Positions 10,524-22,256 of a DNA stretch of 64,000 nucleotides are shown here, piece after piece (within the stretch, counting starts at the first letter, position 1; each line of letters begins with the position of its first letter). The position numbers and the translations under genes were made by a program. Where the stretch lies: the NCBI GenBank assembly GCA_021397835.1, contig JAJFZO010000094.1, positions 2,086,501 to 2,150,500 on the forward strand. Reading direction: 5' to 3'. Source of the stretch: Moringa oleifera (Eukaryota > Streptophyta > Magnoliopsida > Brassicales > Moringaceae). The notes below the pieces were generated by a model. The model was not told where the DNA came from and did no database searches. It saw only the letters and a program-made list of their open reading frames with translations.

Positions 10524-13500
10524 ATGATGACATCCATGAACAACTGGTTGGGCTTTTCTCTCTCCGCTCAGGCTGACCATCAAGATCTCTCCCAAAACAC
10601 AGTCCCTCGCCTTGGCTTCAACCCGGATGAAATCTCCGGCACTGCTGTCTCTGGGGAGTGCTTTGATCTCACCTCCGCCGACTCCACAGCTCCTTCTCTT
10701 AATCTCCCTCCCCCTTTTGGCATCCTTGAAGCCTTCAACAGAAACAACCAATCCCAAGGTTCGCTAATTCTGAAACTCTCATTTCTCTCTTGTCAAAGCT
10801 CCGGTTCTTAAACACCATCCTTTCAATGGGTTTCTGGAAAAATATGAAAAAAAAATGGATAAATAAATATATCTTTAATAACTTTTAAATACTTGTCTTC
10901 CATTTCTCCTGCCTTGAAATTTCTCGGATGCAAATAAGAAGCAAAAGCAAGTGGTTTCTGATAATCTTTTATTTGGGTTTTTCTTTGCAGATTGGAATAT
11001 GAAGGGTTTAGGCGTGAACGCAGAAACCAACTATAAGTCATCCTCGGACTTGTCTATGCTGATGGGTAGTTCATGCAATAGCCAAAGCCTTGACCAAAGC
11101 GCAGAACCAAAGCTTGAAAACTTCCTTGGAGGCCACTCTTTCTCTGATCAAGAACAGAAACTTCATGTTTGCAACACCATCTTCAACACCGCCAATGGAG
11201 ATTACATGTTCCGCAACTGTTCTTTGCAGCTTCCATCAGAGGATACAACCACCGCAAGATCAAGCAATAATGGAGAAGAAAACAATACTAGCACTAATGG
11301 TAGCATCAACAATAGCAATAACAATAGCTCTATTGGTTTATCCATGATCAAGACTTGGCTAAGGAGCCAACCTGCATCCACTCAGCTTGAGGTCAAGAAA
11401 AATAATGGCGGTGCGCAAACTTTGTCCCTCTCTATGAGCACTGGTTCACAGTCTGGCTCAGATTTGCCTCTTCTTAACACAAACGGAGGCGGCAATAGTG
11501 GTGGAGAGAGTTCTTCCTCTGACAATAACAAGCAACAGAAGACATCAACTGCTCTCGATAGCCAAAGCGGCGCCATTGAAGCAGCACCAAGGAAATCTAT
11601 CGATACTTTTGGACAAAGGACTTCTATATACCGCGGTGTTACAAGGTCTCTTTGATGCTCTTTGTTGATACCTCCTTCTTAACCCTTTTCTTTGTCTTGA
11701 AGTCTTTGTCATTTTGGTTTATAGCTTATCAATGTGTAACAGTGATGTTAGGGTTTTGTGTTAAACAGGCATCGATGGACAGGTAGATATGAGGCTCATC
11801 TATGGGATAACAGCTGCAGAAGAGAGGGCCAAACTCGCAAGGGAAGGCAAGGTACACATTTTCATAGTCAGCTTTCTTGGGTTTCTTATTGCACCCTAGC
11901 TAAAATGGGAGTTCTTTGTCTTCATTATCAGCAAAAAAGAAAAAAAGAAAAAACAAATACTTTCTACTAATATGTCTTTTGGTTTCTTGGTTTTTGCATA
12001 TATTTCTGTGGGGCTTCCTTGAAGTTTATTTGGGTAAGTACAAAATGAGAAATCCTTTAAACTCTTCTATTGTTCTCAGCCTCCTTCAATATTTACCCAA
12101 ACAGAAACTTAATCAGAGCATGTAAAATAATCTGTAATTTTCTTATTCCCTTTTGTTTTATGTCTCTACAGGGGGTTATGACAAAGAAGAAAAAGCAGCA
12201 AGAGCTTATGATTTGGCTGCATTAAAATACTGGGGCACCACTACCACTACAAATTTCCCCGTATGTGTGTTACTTCCCTTATTCTCCCTTATATAAGCAA
12301 ATGAAAAGCATTCACAATCTAAGAGATTTCTTCTCGTTTTGTGTTTACTTTTAAGTAACAAGGATTCGCGTAAATCCGCCCAATGTTGGCACTTCCATTG
12401 GCATGCAGTTTTTCTAGCTAGCCTAACATATCTACTACTTAATTAGAAGTGTAATATATATATATATATATTAACCTACCCACTAAATGCGTTCTTGTGC
12501 TCTTAAAAAAGTCCCATATTAAGAGGGATGTGTCTAAGTTTCGGAAAAAAAAAAAAAAAAAGAAGAGAAAACCATTCTCCAGTGGGTATCGCCGATGTAT
12601 TTGGGTTTTGTTATTGCTTATGGTAATCAAAATCTCTTCTTAATTCTTTTTTGGCTTATTAATCTTGTTGCATGGAACTACAGATTAGCAACTATGAGAA
12701 GGAGATAGAAGAAATGAAGCACATGACCCGGCAGGAGTACGTCGCGTCTTTACGAAGGTACCTCCATATAATCTGCATTTTATAATTATATAATGGTATA
12801 AAAATAGAGAGTCGAAGGCAAATGCATGAATGAATTTGACGGAAGTGCATATAATATACATTTTGTATATATGCAGGAAGAGCAGTGGATTTTCTCGAGG
12901 TGCATCCATTTATCGAGGAGTAACAAGGTATAACATACCTGTCATTCAAATTATTTGGACGATTTGGTTGAAATCTATAAGCTCTAGCTGCTAGTTACTA
13001 ACTTGCATTATTATGTGATGAAGATGCTACTGTATATGCTTTCATTTGAAGCAACGCTACATTTGTCCAATTGTTCAATTATTTATTGCTTTGGGCATTA
13101 ATTACTCTTTTTGTCTTTTACATTCAAGTGATTGCCGCATTAAATCATTTATTAAATCTTATGTAAAAGCGGGAAGAATGGATAATACTTCCAAAGTATA
13201 TATTGAGAATTTAGAGAAGAAACCGGTTCGAAGTTCAAGTTCATGTGGATGGGTTTGATTAAATTCCATGGAGAATCACTTGTTTAAGACAATATATATA
13301 TTAAGACAATAATATTTGTAGCAGCAGTGAGCATGAAGATGGATGATGCCTATATAGATGGTTTCTGGGAAGATACTGAAGCAACGAGGTATCCTCTTGA
13401 TGAGAAAAATACCCCCATTGCAGATTATTAGTCCACCATTTAGTGACTGCAAGACTTATTGGAACTAATTCAACAGGCATATGGGACCTCAATTAGGGCT

Positions 13501-14686
13501 AGAGCAGAGGTATTAGAGTAGAAATTGACTTTGGTTGCTTACTTGGATACTGTTTCTTATCATAAACTTCGTAATTTGGTGCAATAACAGACATCACCAG
13601 CATGGAAGATGGCAAGCAAGGATTGGAAGAGTTGCAGGCAATAAAGATCTTTATCTCGGAACTTTCAGTGAGTTCACTTGATTACAACCACATTTACTGC
13701 TCTCAGTCTTCATATACAGACCAAAACATTCTAATATGAGCAAACTGCCTGTATTTAACCTTCATATTGTTGGCATGATTTGCATAGGCACCCAAGAGGA
13801 GGCAGCAGAGGCTTATGACATTGCAGCCATCAAATTCCGAGGACTGAATGCAGTGACCAACTTTGATATGAGCAGATATGATGTGAACAGCATACTTGAG
13901 AGTAGTACGTTACCCATTGGTGGCGCTGCTAAGCGCTTGAAAGACGTTGAGCAGGCTGACATGACTGGTGATGGGCAGAGGAATACAGACGAAGAAACCA
14001 TGAGCTCACAGCTCACTGATGGGATCAACTATGGTGCACTGCACCATGGGTGGCCTACCATCGCATTTCAACAGGCTCAACCTTTTAGCATGCACTACCC
14101 TTATGGATCACAGAGGGTTTGGTGTAAGCAAGAGCAAGATTCTGATGCCGATCACTGTTTCCAAGATCTCCATCAGCTGCAACTGGGAAGCACCCACAAT
14201 TTCTTTCAGCCGTCTGTCTTGCACAATCTCATGAGCATGGACTCATCTTCAATGGAACACAGCTCAGGGTCTAATTCTGTCATCTATAGCAGCCCAGGAA
14301 CTGGGGATGGTAGTGCAGGAAGCCATGGTGCTAATGGCAGCTACCAGGGAGTTGGGTATGGCAACAATGGTGGATTCATGATCCCCATGGGCACTGTCAT
14401 CGCTAACGATGGCAACCAAAATCAAACCAATGGTTATGGAGACAGTGAGGTGAAAGTGCTTGGCTATGAAAACATGTTTGGTTCTTCGGAGACTCCCCAT
14501 GCAAGAAACTTGCATTATTACTCACAACAATCATCGGCAAGTGCATTGAAAGCTAGCGTGTATGATCAAGGCTCCGCCTGCAACAACTGGGTCCCAACTG
14601 CAGTCCCTACCCTTGCACCAATTAGGTCCACAAACATGGCTGTCTGCCATGGAGCTCCAACTTTCACAGTCTGGAATGATGCATAG
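10524..14686 (+). CDS. BBM: BABY BOOM AP2/ERF transcription factor
   Basis: Nuclear AINTEGUMENTA-like (euANT) transcription factor that promotes embryo and root-meristem identity. Exons: 10524-10758, 10991-11645, 11769-11851, 12025-12033, 12172-12260, 12684-12757, 12877-12927, 13591-13667 and 13788-14686. All junctions are GT-AG and the frame closes at 723 aa. Two AP2 domains, each opening SIYRGVTR, lie at about residues 290-357 and 392-457, joined by the conserved linker [20 protein letters not shown]-type motifs outside them are NNWLGFSLS (start), PKLENFLGG (118-126), [10 protein letters not shown] (194-203) and a C-terminus ending [19 protein letters not shown] separates BBM from the PLT1/2 group. 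The start could be 10524 or the adjacent ATG at 10527; the latter gives MTSMNN, closer to the family. Residues about 160-192 are Ser/Asn-rich low complexity. The leader carries uORFs. Assignment rests on sequence motifs I recognise. Confidence 0.95.
12025..12033 (+). other. 9-nt microexon of BBM
   Basis: A nine-base exon is flanked by an upstream AG and a strong GTAAGT donor. It completes Val-Tyr-Leu-Gly between ...KGRQ of exon 3 and GYDKEEK of exon 5, restoring the invariant VYLGGYD of the first AP2 domain. Without it three residues are lost while the frame is kept. A microexon at this place is known for euANT genes; its exact position here is read from the sequence. Confidence 0.92.
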
Positions 14687-16452
14687 AAAGGGAATGTGAG
14701 ATGGGAAGAGAGACGTACGGCACCAACTTGGAAGACAAAAAAAGGATGTATACAGCCGACTGATATCCTAATTTTGATTTTTGATAATTTCTTCTTTCTT
14801 CCTTCTACATTTACTAATTGAACTAAGGAACATAGGTAGGCCTTTTGCCCTCTTCTTCTTCATCTGAAACTCCCTAACTTTATTGTCCTGCAAATTTATG
14901 ATTATGGGGTCTTAAACTGAAGTTCAGCAATAGCATATGAGCACATGCTGTCTCACTTGCTATGAATTTTGGGAACTTCGGGTAGCAGAGGATCCTCGGA
15001 TAGTTTTCAATTATTAACACCATGTTCTGTAAGTTTTAATAACATCACTATGACAGAGACAATGCCTCTTTTTTTTTTTTTTGTACATATTTGTCCATAT
15101 ATTTTATTGAAGAATGCCTAATTAAGTGGATGCAAGTGGAGATATAGTCAAATTATCAAGTGTAATCACTAAATTTGATAGAATTCATCAATTATCACTT
15201 ATTAGTATTAATTTTTTTTTTTTTTAACGTATCAGCATGTAAATTAGTTTTCAATCTTCTAATTAGTAGGAGATTCTTCCCCAATTAGTACAATGTTGCC
15301 TTGTGCAAACATAGGCCATTAATATTAATGTAGCTCGATTAATTAGGTAGAATATCATATTCTTTTTCTTGTCTATATATACTCATTTATTATGCAGAAT
15401 GATCTTTTAAGAGTTGTTTAATTAAGAGTATTAAGAAATGAAAACAAGCACTCTTGCATGTTCTTATGAAGTTTTAGTTTCAAAATTTGGAAATTATGTT
15501 GGCAATTGATAATTAATAGCATTGGTTCCTGGGAATACTATTTTTTTTAATCTTATTTCAAATGAAATTACTTTTTTAGCATTTGATTTATTTTTATTAA
15601 ATAATTATAATTTTTTAAAAAATTATTATTCTTCAAAAATTCGAAATAGTTATTTCCAAAAAAACCTTGGAATAGCTATTCCATTAAAATAAAGTATGGT
15701 TACATATTTTTTATTTTGAGCGTACTCTTGATAAAATTCTTAAATTACTATCATATATATATATATATGTAATTATAATAATTTTATTTTTATTTTTTAA
15801 TAATTTATAAAAATATTATTATTATTAAAAAATTAATTAATATTAATTTTATTTTTATAATATTAATATTTAAAAATAAAAAATAATTATTAGTATGTTA
15901 TTCAATTAATAATATTTTTATAATAATTTATTATTAGAAAATATTTATTAATTAATATTATTTTACTAAAAATATTTATAAAAATATTAATTAATTTAGT
16001 TAAAGAATATACTATAGTCTATTAAACTTATTTTAATTAATTTTTTACTTTATTTTTAATAAATTAATTATGTAAAAATAAATTTATACTATATTCAATT
16101 TCAGTGAATCAAACATAATAATACTTCTTTTTTCTATTCTTTCTCTTTTCTATTTTCACTTAATACTTATTCTATTCCCTCTCTATTTCATTCAATAAAC
16201 CAAATATATCATAAGATAATTGCCGGAGTACCTTAGAACATTAGGAAAATAACATCTTCATATAATATTAACACATGAAAAATGCATTTAACTTGCAAAA
16301 TGGATCTCAATTGAGGCCTATAAAACAATATTTAGAGAACTTATGTTCTATTTTTAATCAACGGTTCTTGCATTTACATAAAATGAGAGTGTGCTATATC
16401 AATTATATTATGATTAGCTCACAATGGTTTGTTAGTATTTAAACTGACCTCC

Positions 16453-16485
<33 letters not shown>

Positions 16486-17529
16486 TCAAGTGCTTGAAAA
16501 ATAATGATTTTACTTTAAAAATTGTCTCAAATGTCTAAAGAGTTGAAAGAATATTAAGGTAATGGATCAAATTTTGGCTTCCGGCATGGAAATAAACTTA
16601 TCTATCTAATGAATAACTTGATATGTTTGGGAGCTTATATAATGGTAACAGTAATTCATGAGTGGTGTTATGTATTTCCATGGATAGAATAATTATCAAC
16701 ACCCAATATTTCTCGGTCAAAAATAAGCAAGTAGTTTAAAGACAATTCTCTACTGAAGAGATTAAAAGACTGATAAAGTATAGTCAAAATAAAACTTGCA
16801 CTTTCTTGTATAAATAAATATGTTAATTAAGGTGCTTGTTGAAGCACAAAAATTCCTAAAGAGTTGAATAAGTTGTGACTGATCTTTTACTAACTTAATT
16901 ATCATTTTTATTTTTTTATAAGTTGAATAAGGTTTCAGTTTTTTTTTTCTTTTTTTGGTTGTGTTAATTTTGTCCTCTAAGTACTTTTTACCTTATTTTT
17001 ATCCATTGTTGTGTGTGCTTGAATAGTATTATTGCTTGGGTGGTGGGCTTAATGCTGGAGACTAACACATTAATCAATCTTGTGATAATTTGGCGGCAAA
17101 GCCTAAGCCATTATGAGGTATAAGAAATAGTTTAATGCTGCTTCGAGCTAATTTAGAATTGATTAAATTTACTTATATTATAAGATTATGTGATTTTATT
17201 ATAAAAATTTTGAATTTTTATTAAACAGATATTGTTTTGAAAAAAATTGAAAAAATAAAAATATAACTTCAACAATTTATTCTAATATCATTATCATTCT
17301 TTAAAAATAATTTTTTTATTTTTATATTATTTATTTTATAATATAAAATAAAATATTATAATTATTATCACGATGGAATGTCTGGTTGAACCTTAATCCA
17401 CCTTCTAACTTTTAAATATTTTTTATTTTCAGTTTAATAATCAGTTCTCGCAGTTTCAAAAAATATTGGAATAAAATCTTCACCCATCACTATGGCCTCC
17501 TCAAAGTGCATTGGGAACCGACTGAAGAA
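14687..17529. other. AT-rich intergenic spacer, no gene
   Basis: This is the BBM 3' UTR followed by strongly AT-rich DNA. An (AT)n microsatellite lies at 16452-16480. Between about 15525 and 16205 an AT-rich block is bordered by GGGAATACTATT on the left and, inverted, GGGAATAGAATAAG on the right, with an internal palindrome GGAATAGCTATTCC near 15670. This looks like a hAT-type MITE, but no target-site duplication was found. No coding potential is visible. Confidence 0.5.
16452..16480. repeat. (AT)n microsatellite
   Basis: About 14 uninterrupted AT dinucleotides. A shorter (TA)n run lies in a BBM intron at about 12453-12471. Confidence 0.95.
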
Positions 17530-19110
17530 GACACTTATTGAGTCTATTCAAGACATTTTACACTGGTGAGAAGTTTATAAGATCACTAAACTTTACTTCC
17601 ACGATACTCATCCTAGTTAAAAACATTAAGCTTGTAATACTAAAGCCTTTTTGCTCAATTAGCTCAGTAGGGAACGTATATAACCTTGTGACTAATTGGA
17701 GACGAGGCTTAATTAGAAGGGTGTTAGAGGAAAGTGATTGGCTTTCATCAGATGCCTTTGTTTAAATGACATAAATACTTGATGCAACATTCATTGCAAA
17801 TGAAGCAATAGATCATCAAATAAGGGTAAGGCAATGTAGAATAAATTGCAAATTAGATATGGAAGAAGATATATAACTGTGTTGCATGGAAATTTTATAA
17901 CTTACATGATAAGGAGAGTGAGGTCTAAAGAAAGATGGTGTAAGTAGATTGGAACTTGTATTTCTATGGCAACCTTCCTATATATTGGCAAACGTATGGT
18001 TTACATAAATTTTTCAAGGTGATTCATTATCCAGTTTTATTTTTCATTGGCAATGAAGTTACTTGATAAAATACTGGAGATTAAAGTAGGTACAATATAA
18101 CTTTGTTAGAGGCTTCAAAGTTGGAAAATTAAGTAACAAAGTGGAGGTATCTCACCTAATGTTTGTCATTGACACTATTACCTTCTGTTAAGCAAAGGAA
18201 GAGCAAATGGTAAGTTCGAGGATATTTTGCTTAGTTTTGAGATGATTAAGGGTCAATTAGGACGAAAGTGAATTTATACCTTTTATATGTGTTTGCAAGA
18301 GTATTCTTTATGCAAGATCTTAGGTGTCCTTTGGGACCAAGTGTAATGAGAAGTCAATTTGGAATGAAAAAAATTTATATTTCAAACAAAAGAAGATTAA
18401 CTTTGATAAAGAACATATTTTTTAACTTACCAATTTATTTCATGTTTTTGTTACATATTCCGAGGAAGGTGGCTTTTAGAATGAAACAACTTCAACAATG
18501 ATTTCAACAATGGCTTTTAGGAGTAGTTTGGGTGATGAATTCAAGTCAAGAAATAGGTGGCGAAAGGAAGACTTGGTATAAAGCCTTTTCAATTTGGGAA
18601 AATAGTTACCGAGATGTATGGAGAGAGATAATCTTTGGAGAAGAGTAGTAGAGGTTCGATATGGTTTAGAGGAGGCCAGCTAAATCACAATGGTAGAAAG
18701 GAACCATATAAGACCAGCTTTTGGAAAGCTATTAGGAAATAGTAGATGGAGTTTCAAGCATGAATAGGCCTTAAGCTTGGTAGGGGACTATCATTAAGTT
18801 TTGACATGAGGATGGACGTGGCAGAAATCTCTCATGGATATATATCCATCTAACTTAACTTCTAATAAAGAAGTTTGGGTGAGTGATTATATGGCAATAT
18901 GTATCAATGGGTATCATTTTTTGGTGGATTTAAAGAGAGGAGTGCAAGACTAGGAGGTGACAGTTTGAATAGTTTTAATGAGCAGACTTATGCAGGCAGA
19001 GCATACATTGAGAGAAAGGACTCAGTTACTTGGGCAGGGGATGGAGACTGATGAGTTCTAACAACTTGAAGAAGCACGATAATTTTATGAAAATTAATAT
19101 GGAAAGCAAG
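17530..19110 (+). mobile_element. decayed L1-like LINE fragment (reverse transcriptase part)
   Basis: The DNA translates, with many frameshifts and stops, to the middle of a plant non-LTR reverse transcriptase. 17540-17765 matches a SLNFTSTILILVKN then SSVGNVYNLV-like stretch. 17750-17830 matches ILDATFIANEAIDHQIR. 18380-18500 matches RRLTLIKNIFFNLPIYFM. Around 18640 WRRVVEVRYG is visible. The same blocks in the same order occur in the LINE at 41603-47102, from which it has clearly diverged. Both ends are lost; no tail or target-site duplication was found. Confidence 0.75.
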
Positions 19111-19431
19111 GTTAGGACTGGCAAGATTATAACTAATACATCATAAAAATTATGTGTACCATGTAAATGCAATTAAGTAGAAGGACATGTCATGTCATCA
19201 CATATTAATAACATGTCTAAAATTGTGGACCATAGAAACTTCAGATTTCAACTTATCAACTCTTTTTATGACATAGAATTACCATTTTCTTTTCTTGTAT
19301 GATCAAAGCCCAAACTAAGTATATTAAAGATTGCATTATGATATTTTTCGAACCCGAGTTGAACATGGCTACAACAGAGATATTCTAACAGAGAGGTTAA
19401 GACAAAAATGAATCTAATTTAGAGACAATAG

Positions 19432-20797
19432 TTAACTACCTAACTTAAAAGCATCCACAAAGAGCCCTAAGCACACACCAGCTTTCCAATAGTTCATCAT
19501 CACCACAAAAGACTGCAACCTCCCAGTAGATAGAGAAGGGGGCTTCCTGTACATCAGCATACCGATGCCCTCAATAGCAGCAACCACAACACCTGCAACC
19601 AGCACATCCCAGTCCCCTGTCTGCCCAAGAATTGTAGCCAGTGCATTTGCTGTGTAGAAACCCAATAGTAGGAGAAATATCTTCATTGGGAAGTTTTTTC
19701 TTGCTGAGTTCAGCTTCTGCAGCAGCTGTCTGCCACCTGCACTCACTATCCTGCCCAATCGAGTGCCTCCGAGATCAGGGCTGTCAGAGTTGAGATTATC
19801 CTCTCCACCGTTTCCAGGAAGGCTGCCCGTGTCCAAGGCAAATGCTATTTTCCAACTAAGTCTTCTAGTCTGGAAACTGTTATGATCAGAAATGGATGTG
19901 TAAGACTAAATGGGATACAGAGGCGGTCAATATTTTCAAGGTCATATATTTATGCAGATCAGCAAAGTCCATCGAGTAATGGCCACATGAACATAGATGC
20001 ATACCCACTAGCCAGAACAAAAAAGAAGTCATCAACTAAAATCATCAAATTCTTCTGTTTCAAATGCACAATGAAAAACAAAACTTATTGTGTGAGCAAA
20101 CCACGTAAAAAACACAATTAAGTGCACAAAATGCTAAAAAAATTCACTTTTTCCTACTCTACTGCACTCTGCAAATCCAAGAATTTAGTGAAACTGAATC
20201 TATTTCCAAGTGTGCCAGACAGCTTTGTGTATCATCCATTATCTATCAATAACAAATTCAAGAGACAAACATTTTGTACTTTAAACAGAAACTTGTTGGA
20301 CAAGAGCAAGAAAATCCAAGAATAAATTTAGGAGAGAGAAGTCTATCACTCCATGTCAGCATGATCGAGAAGTTAAATCATTAAATGCACTATACCAAAA
20401 TAATTATGAAATTGCATGAATAATTAAATCAACCATGGTAAATTAGCTAAATAATTCAGAATTCACTGTTATACAAAGAATTCACTTTGTCATGGTTATC
20501 CAATCCACAGCAACACCACAAAGCATGAAAACCCTGATGACCAGTAGGTAACAAGATGTTAATTTCGTACAAGAAAGCATGGGAACAAACAATTTCATTG
20601 ATGACAATGCCCAATACATACCCCTTCCTGGAAAAATAAGTAGCTTTTATGCCAGTTTTTGAAGTTTGCCCACTTGTTTCACTGCTCCTCTTTGGGATTC
20701 CGCATGTTGCAAGGATAAGGCATGAATTTTCAGAGAATTCATTCTCCAATGCAGATAAACCTACCTGCAGCCTAACTGCTCCCATATGGCAAGCCAT
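19432..20797 (-). CDS. Ycf20-like chloroplast protein
   Basis: Nuclear-encoded relative of the algal plastid ycf20 product (DUF565). In Arabidopsis, YCF20-like proteins act in thylakoids in thermal dissipation of excess light (non-photochemical quenching). Two coding exons on the minus strand, 20797-20622 and 19876-19432, join in frame (phase 2) as SRKG-FQTRRLSWKIAF, giving 206 aa. The N-terminal 60 or so residues are Ser-rich and unconserved, fitting a transit peptide. The family core runs from about residue 95, with TRLGRIVSAGGRQLL, ARKNFPMKIFLLLLGFY, ILGQTGDWDVLVAGVV and EGIGMLMYRKP, and contains hydrophobic membrane segments. The start ATG at 20797 is preceded by a likely 3' splice site (20801-20802), so a leader intron to about 21988 is likely. 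Divergent to the metallophosphoesterase gene. Confidence 0.92.
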
Positions 20798-21988
20798 AAG
20801 CTACACAAATCTAAGCTAAGAAGTTAACATATTAAAGCATTTGAGAAATTTATTTTGACCCCAAAACTGAAAATAGTGTGAGATTGTGAGTTTGCACATT
20901 TTCGACTTGAATATTGCTAAAAAGGAGCAGTGCTTCTACAAGTTGTCAATCATCAGGATATATTCTTCCACGACTACCGCTATTGACACAAGCAAAATTG
21001 CAGGCCAGGTTATGAATCTGTACAATAAATTATTACCAAGTAAACTTTTTACTATACATTTTAAATATCTTCTGTAGAGTCTCATCTGGATAAAAATGCA
21101 AGTTCATTGCAGCATTTGATGGGAAAGCAACCTATGTCACATCTAACAAGTCATCCAACAGCACTCCAGGATCATTAAGGAAGCAGAATTTAGTTAGAGA
21201 GCATACCCTAATCCTAAGGATTTTGTTTTTGCCTGGAAGTTTACTTCACATACCTCAAAACTCTGGTCCCTTCAATCCATCCGACTTTTCTAATGGAAGG
21301 GGATGCTTTTAGGCAAATATTGATCCAAAATTTCAGAAAATTTCGCATGAATTACTGAAAAAGGTGAATCTCACTTAGCATGTGACTCCCAAAGGAGCTC
21401 CTAATCAAAGGAACCAAAATAAAAGAGAAGCTTGTACCTTAAGACAGAGAAATCAAAAATGAGTTTACAGCTTAAGGAAGCTCTTAACATCAAATGGAAG
21501 GGAAGATATCCGCAGCTCAAAACCTATTTCAATCAGCAGATGGAATTGAAGATAATAATTATTTCTAAGCAAAATTTCATCTTATTATGAGTACCCCCAT
21601 AAGGCTCTCAAAAGGGATAAAAGAAATCCCTCAAAGCCATTAGTTTCAGAAAATGAACAACAAAGAAACACCAGTTCTTCCTTTTTTCATGTCCTGTGAA
21701 AGTTGTCAGCTAAAAAATACACTTCCCGTCAAAATCAATTAGAACTATGATTTAATAATCCAACAAAATAAAGAATCAACAACCCTTTCAGCAGAAGTAT
21801 TGATGCAACCAAAAAAATAGGTAGAATTACGATTATGAACGCATATTGAAAACGAATTCGATCAATGTGGATTTAATGGGAGATGCCACTGAACCTATTC
21901 TACTAAAGCATCAAAGCCCCCTTTCAAGAGTCATTAACGACCATCAGAAAATCAACAGAACAGAAAAATGAGAACAAAGAACCCTAAC

Positions 21989-22090
21989 CTTTGAGCATGT
22001 CTGAGACTTCAGAGTTTTGGGCTAACTACTTTCGACTGTAAAGAGAGGGGGAGCGGGAGGGGGAGGGAGGGAAGCAACTGTACTAGGTGT
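21989..22090 (-). other. probable 5' UTR exon of the Ycf20-like gene
   Basis: On the minus strand a CT-rich leader (about 22085-22035) leads to CTCAAAG/GTTAGGG, a good 5' splice site at 21988. A 3' splice site (TTTGTGTAG) lies three bases before the ATG at 20797. Splicing them would give a short leader and a 1.19-kb UTR intron (20801-21988). No ATG-initiated family sequence lies in between. This is inference from splice signals only. Confidence 0.45.
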
Positions 22091-22256
22091 TGTGTCCTCA
22101 GGAAAATAAAGAGCTGCCCCTTCTCTTAATTTTCCTTTTCTTTTAGCCCCTTATTTTTTTCCATACTTTTTCGTTTTCAAGCTGACGTGGACCAACCTCA
22201 ATTAAGTACTAGGCTCCACTACATTGACCTCCCCGCAGAATCGAACCCCGAGTATT
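22091..22256. promoter_or_regulatory. shared promoter between divergent genes
   Basis: Only about 170 bp separate the probable leader of the Ycf20-like gene (leftward) from the first usable ATG of the metallophosphoesterase (rightward). A GCTGACGTGG element lies at 22181-22190. No clear TATA box is seen in either direction, which is common for bidirectional housekeeping promoters. Confidence 0.45.

Noticed and set aside
10951..10990. Upstream start MVSDNLLFG for the second BBM ORF
   Set aside because: This is the end of intron 1; the exon begins at 10991 and joins exon 1 in phase.
17650..17675. tRNA-like D-arm (ATTAGCTCAGTAGGG)
   Set aside because: No T-arm or acceptor stem follows; the same bases encode the SSVGNVY motif of the LINE reverse transcriptase.
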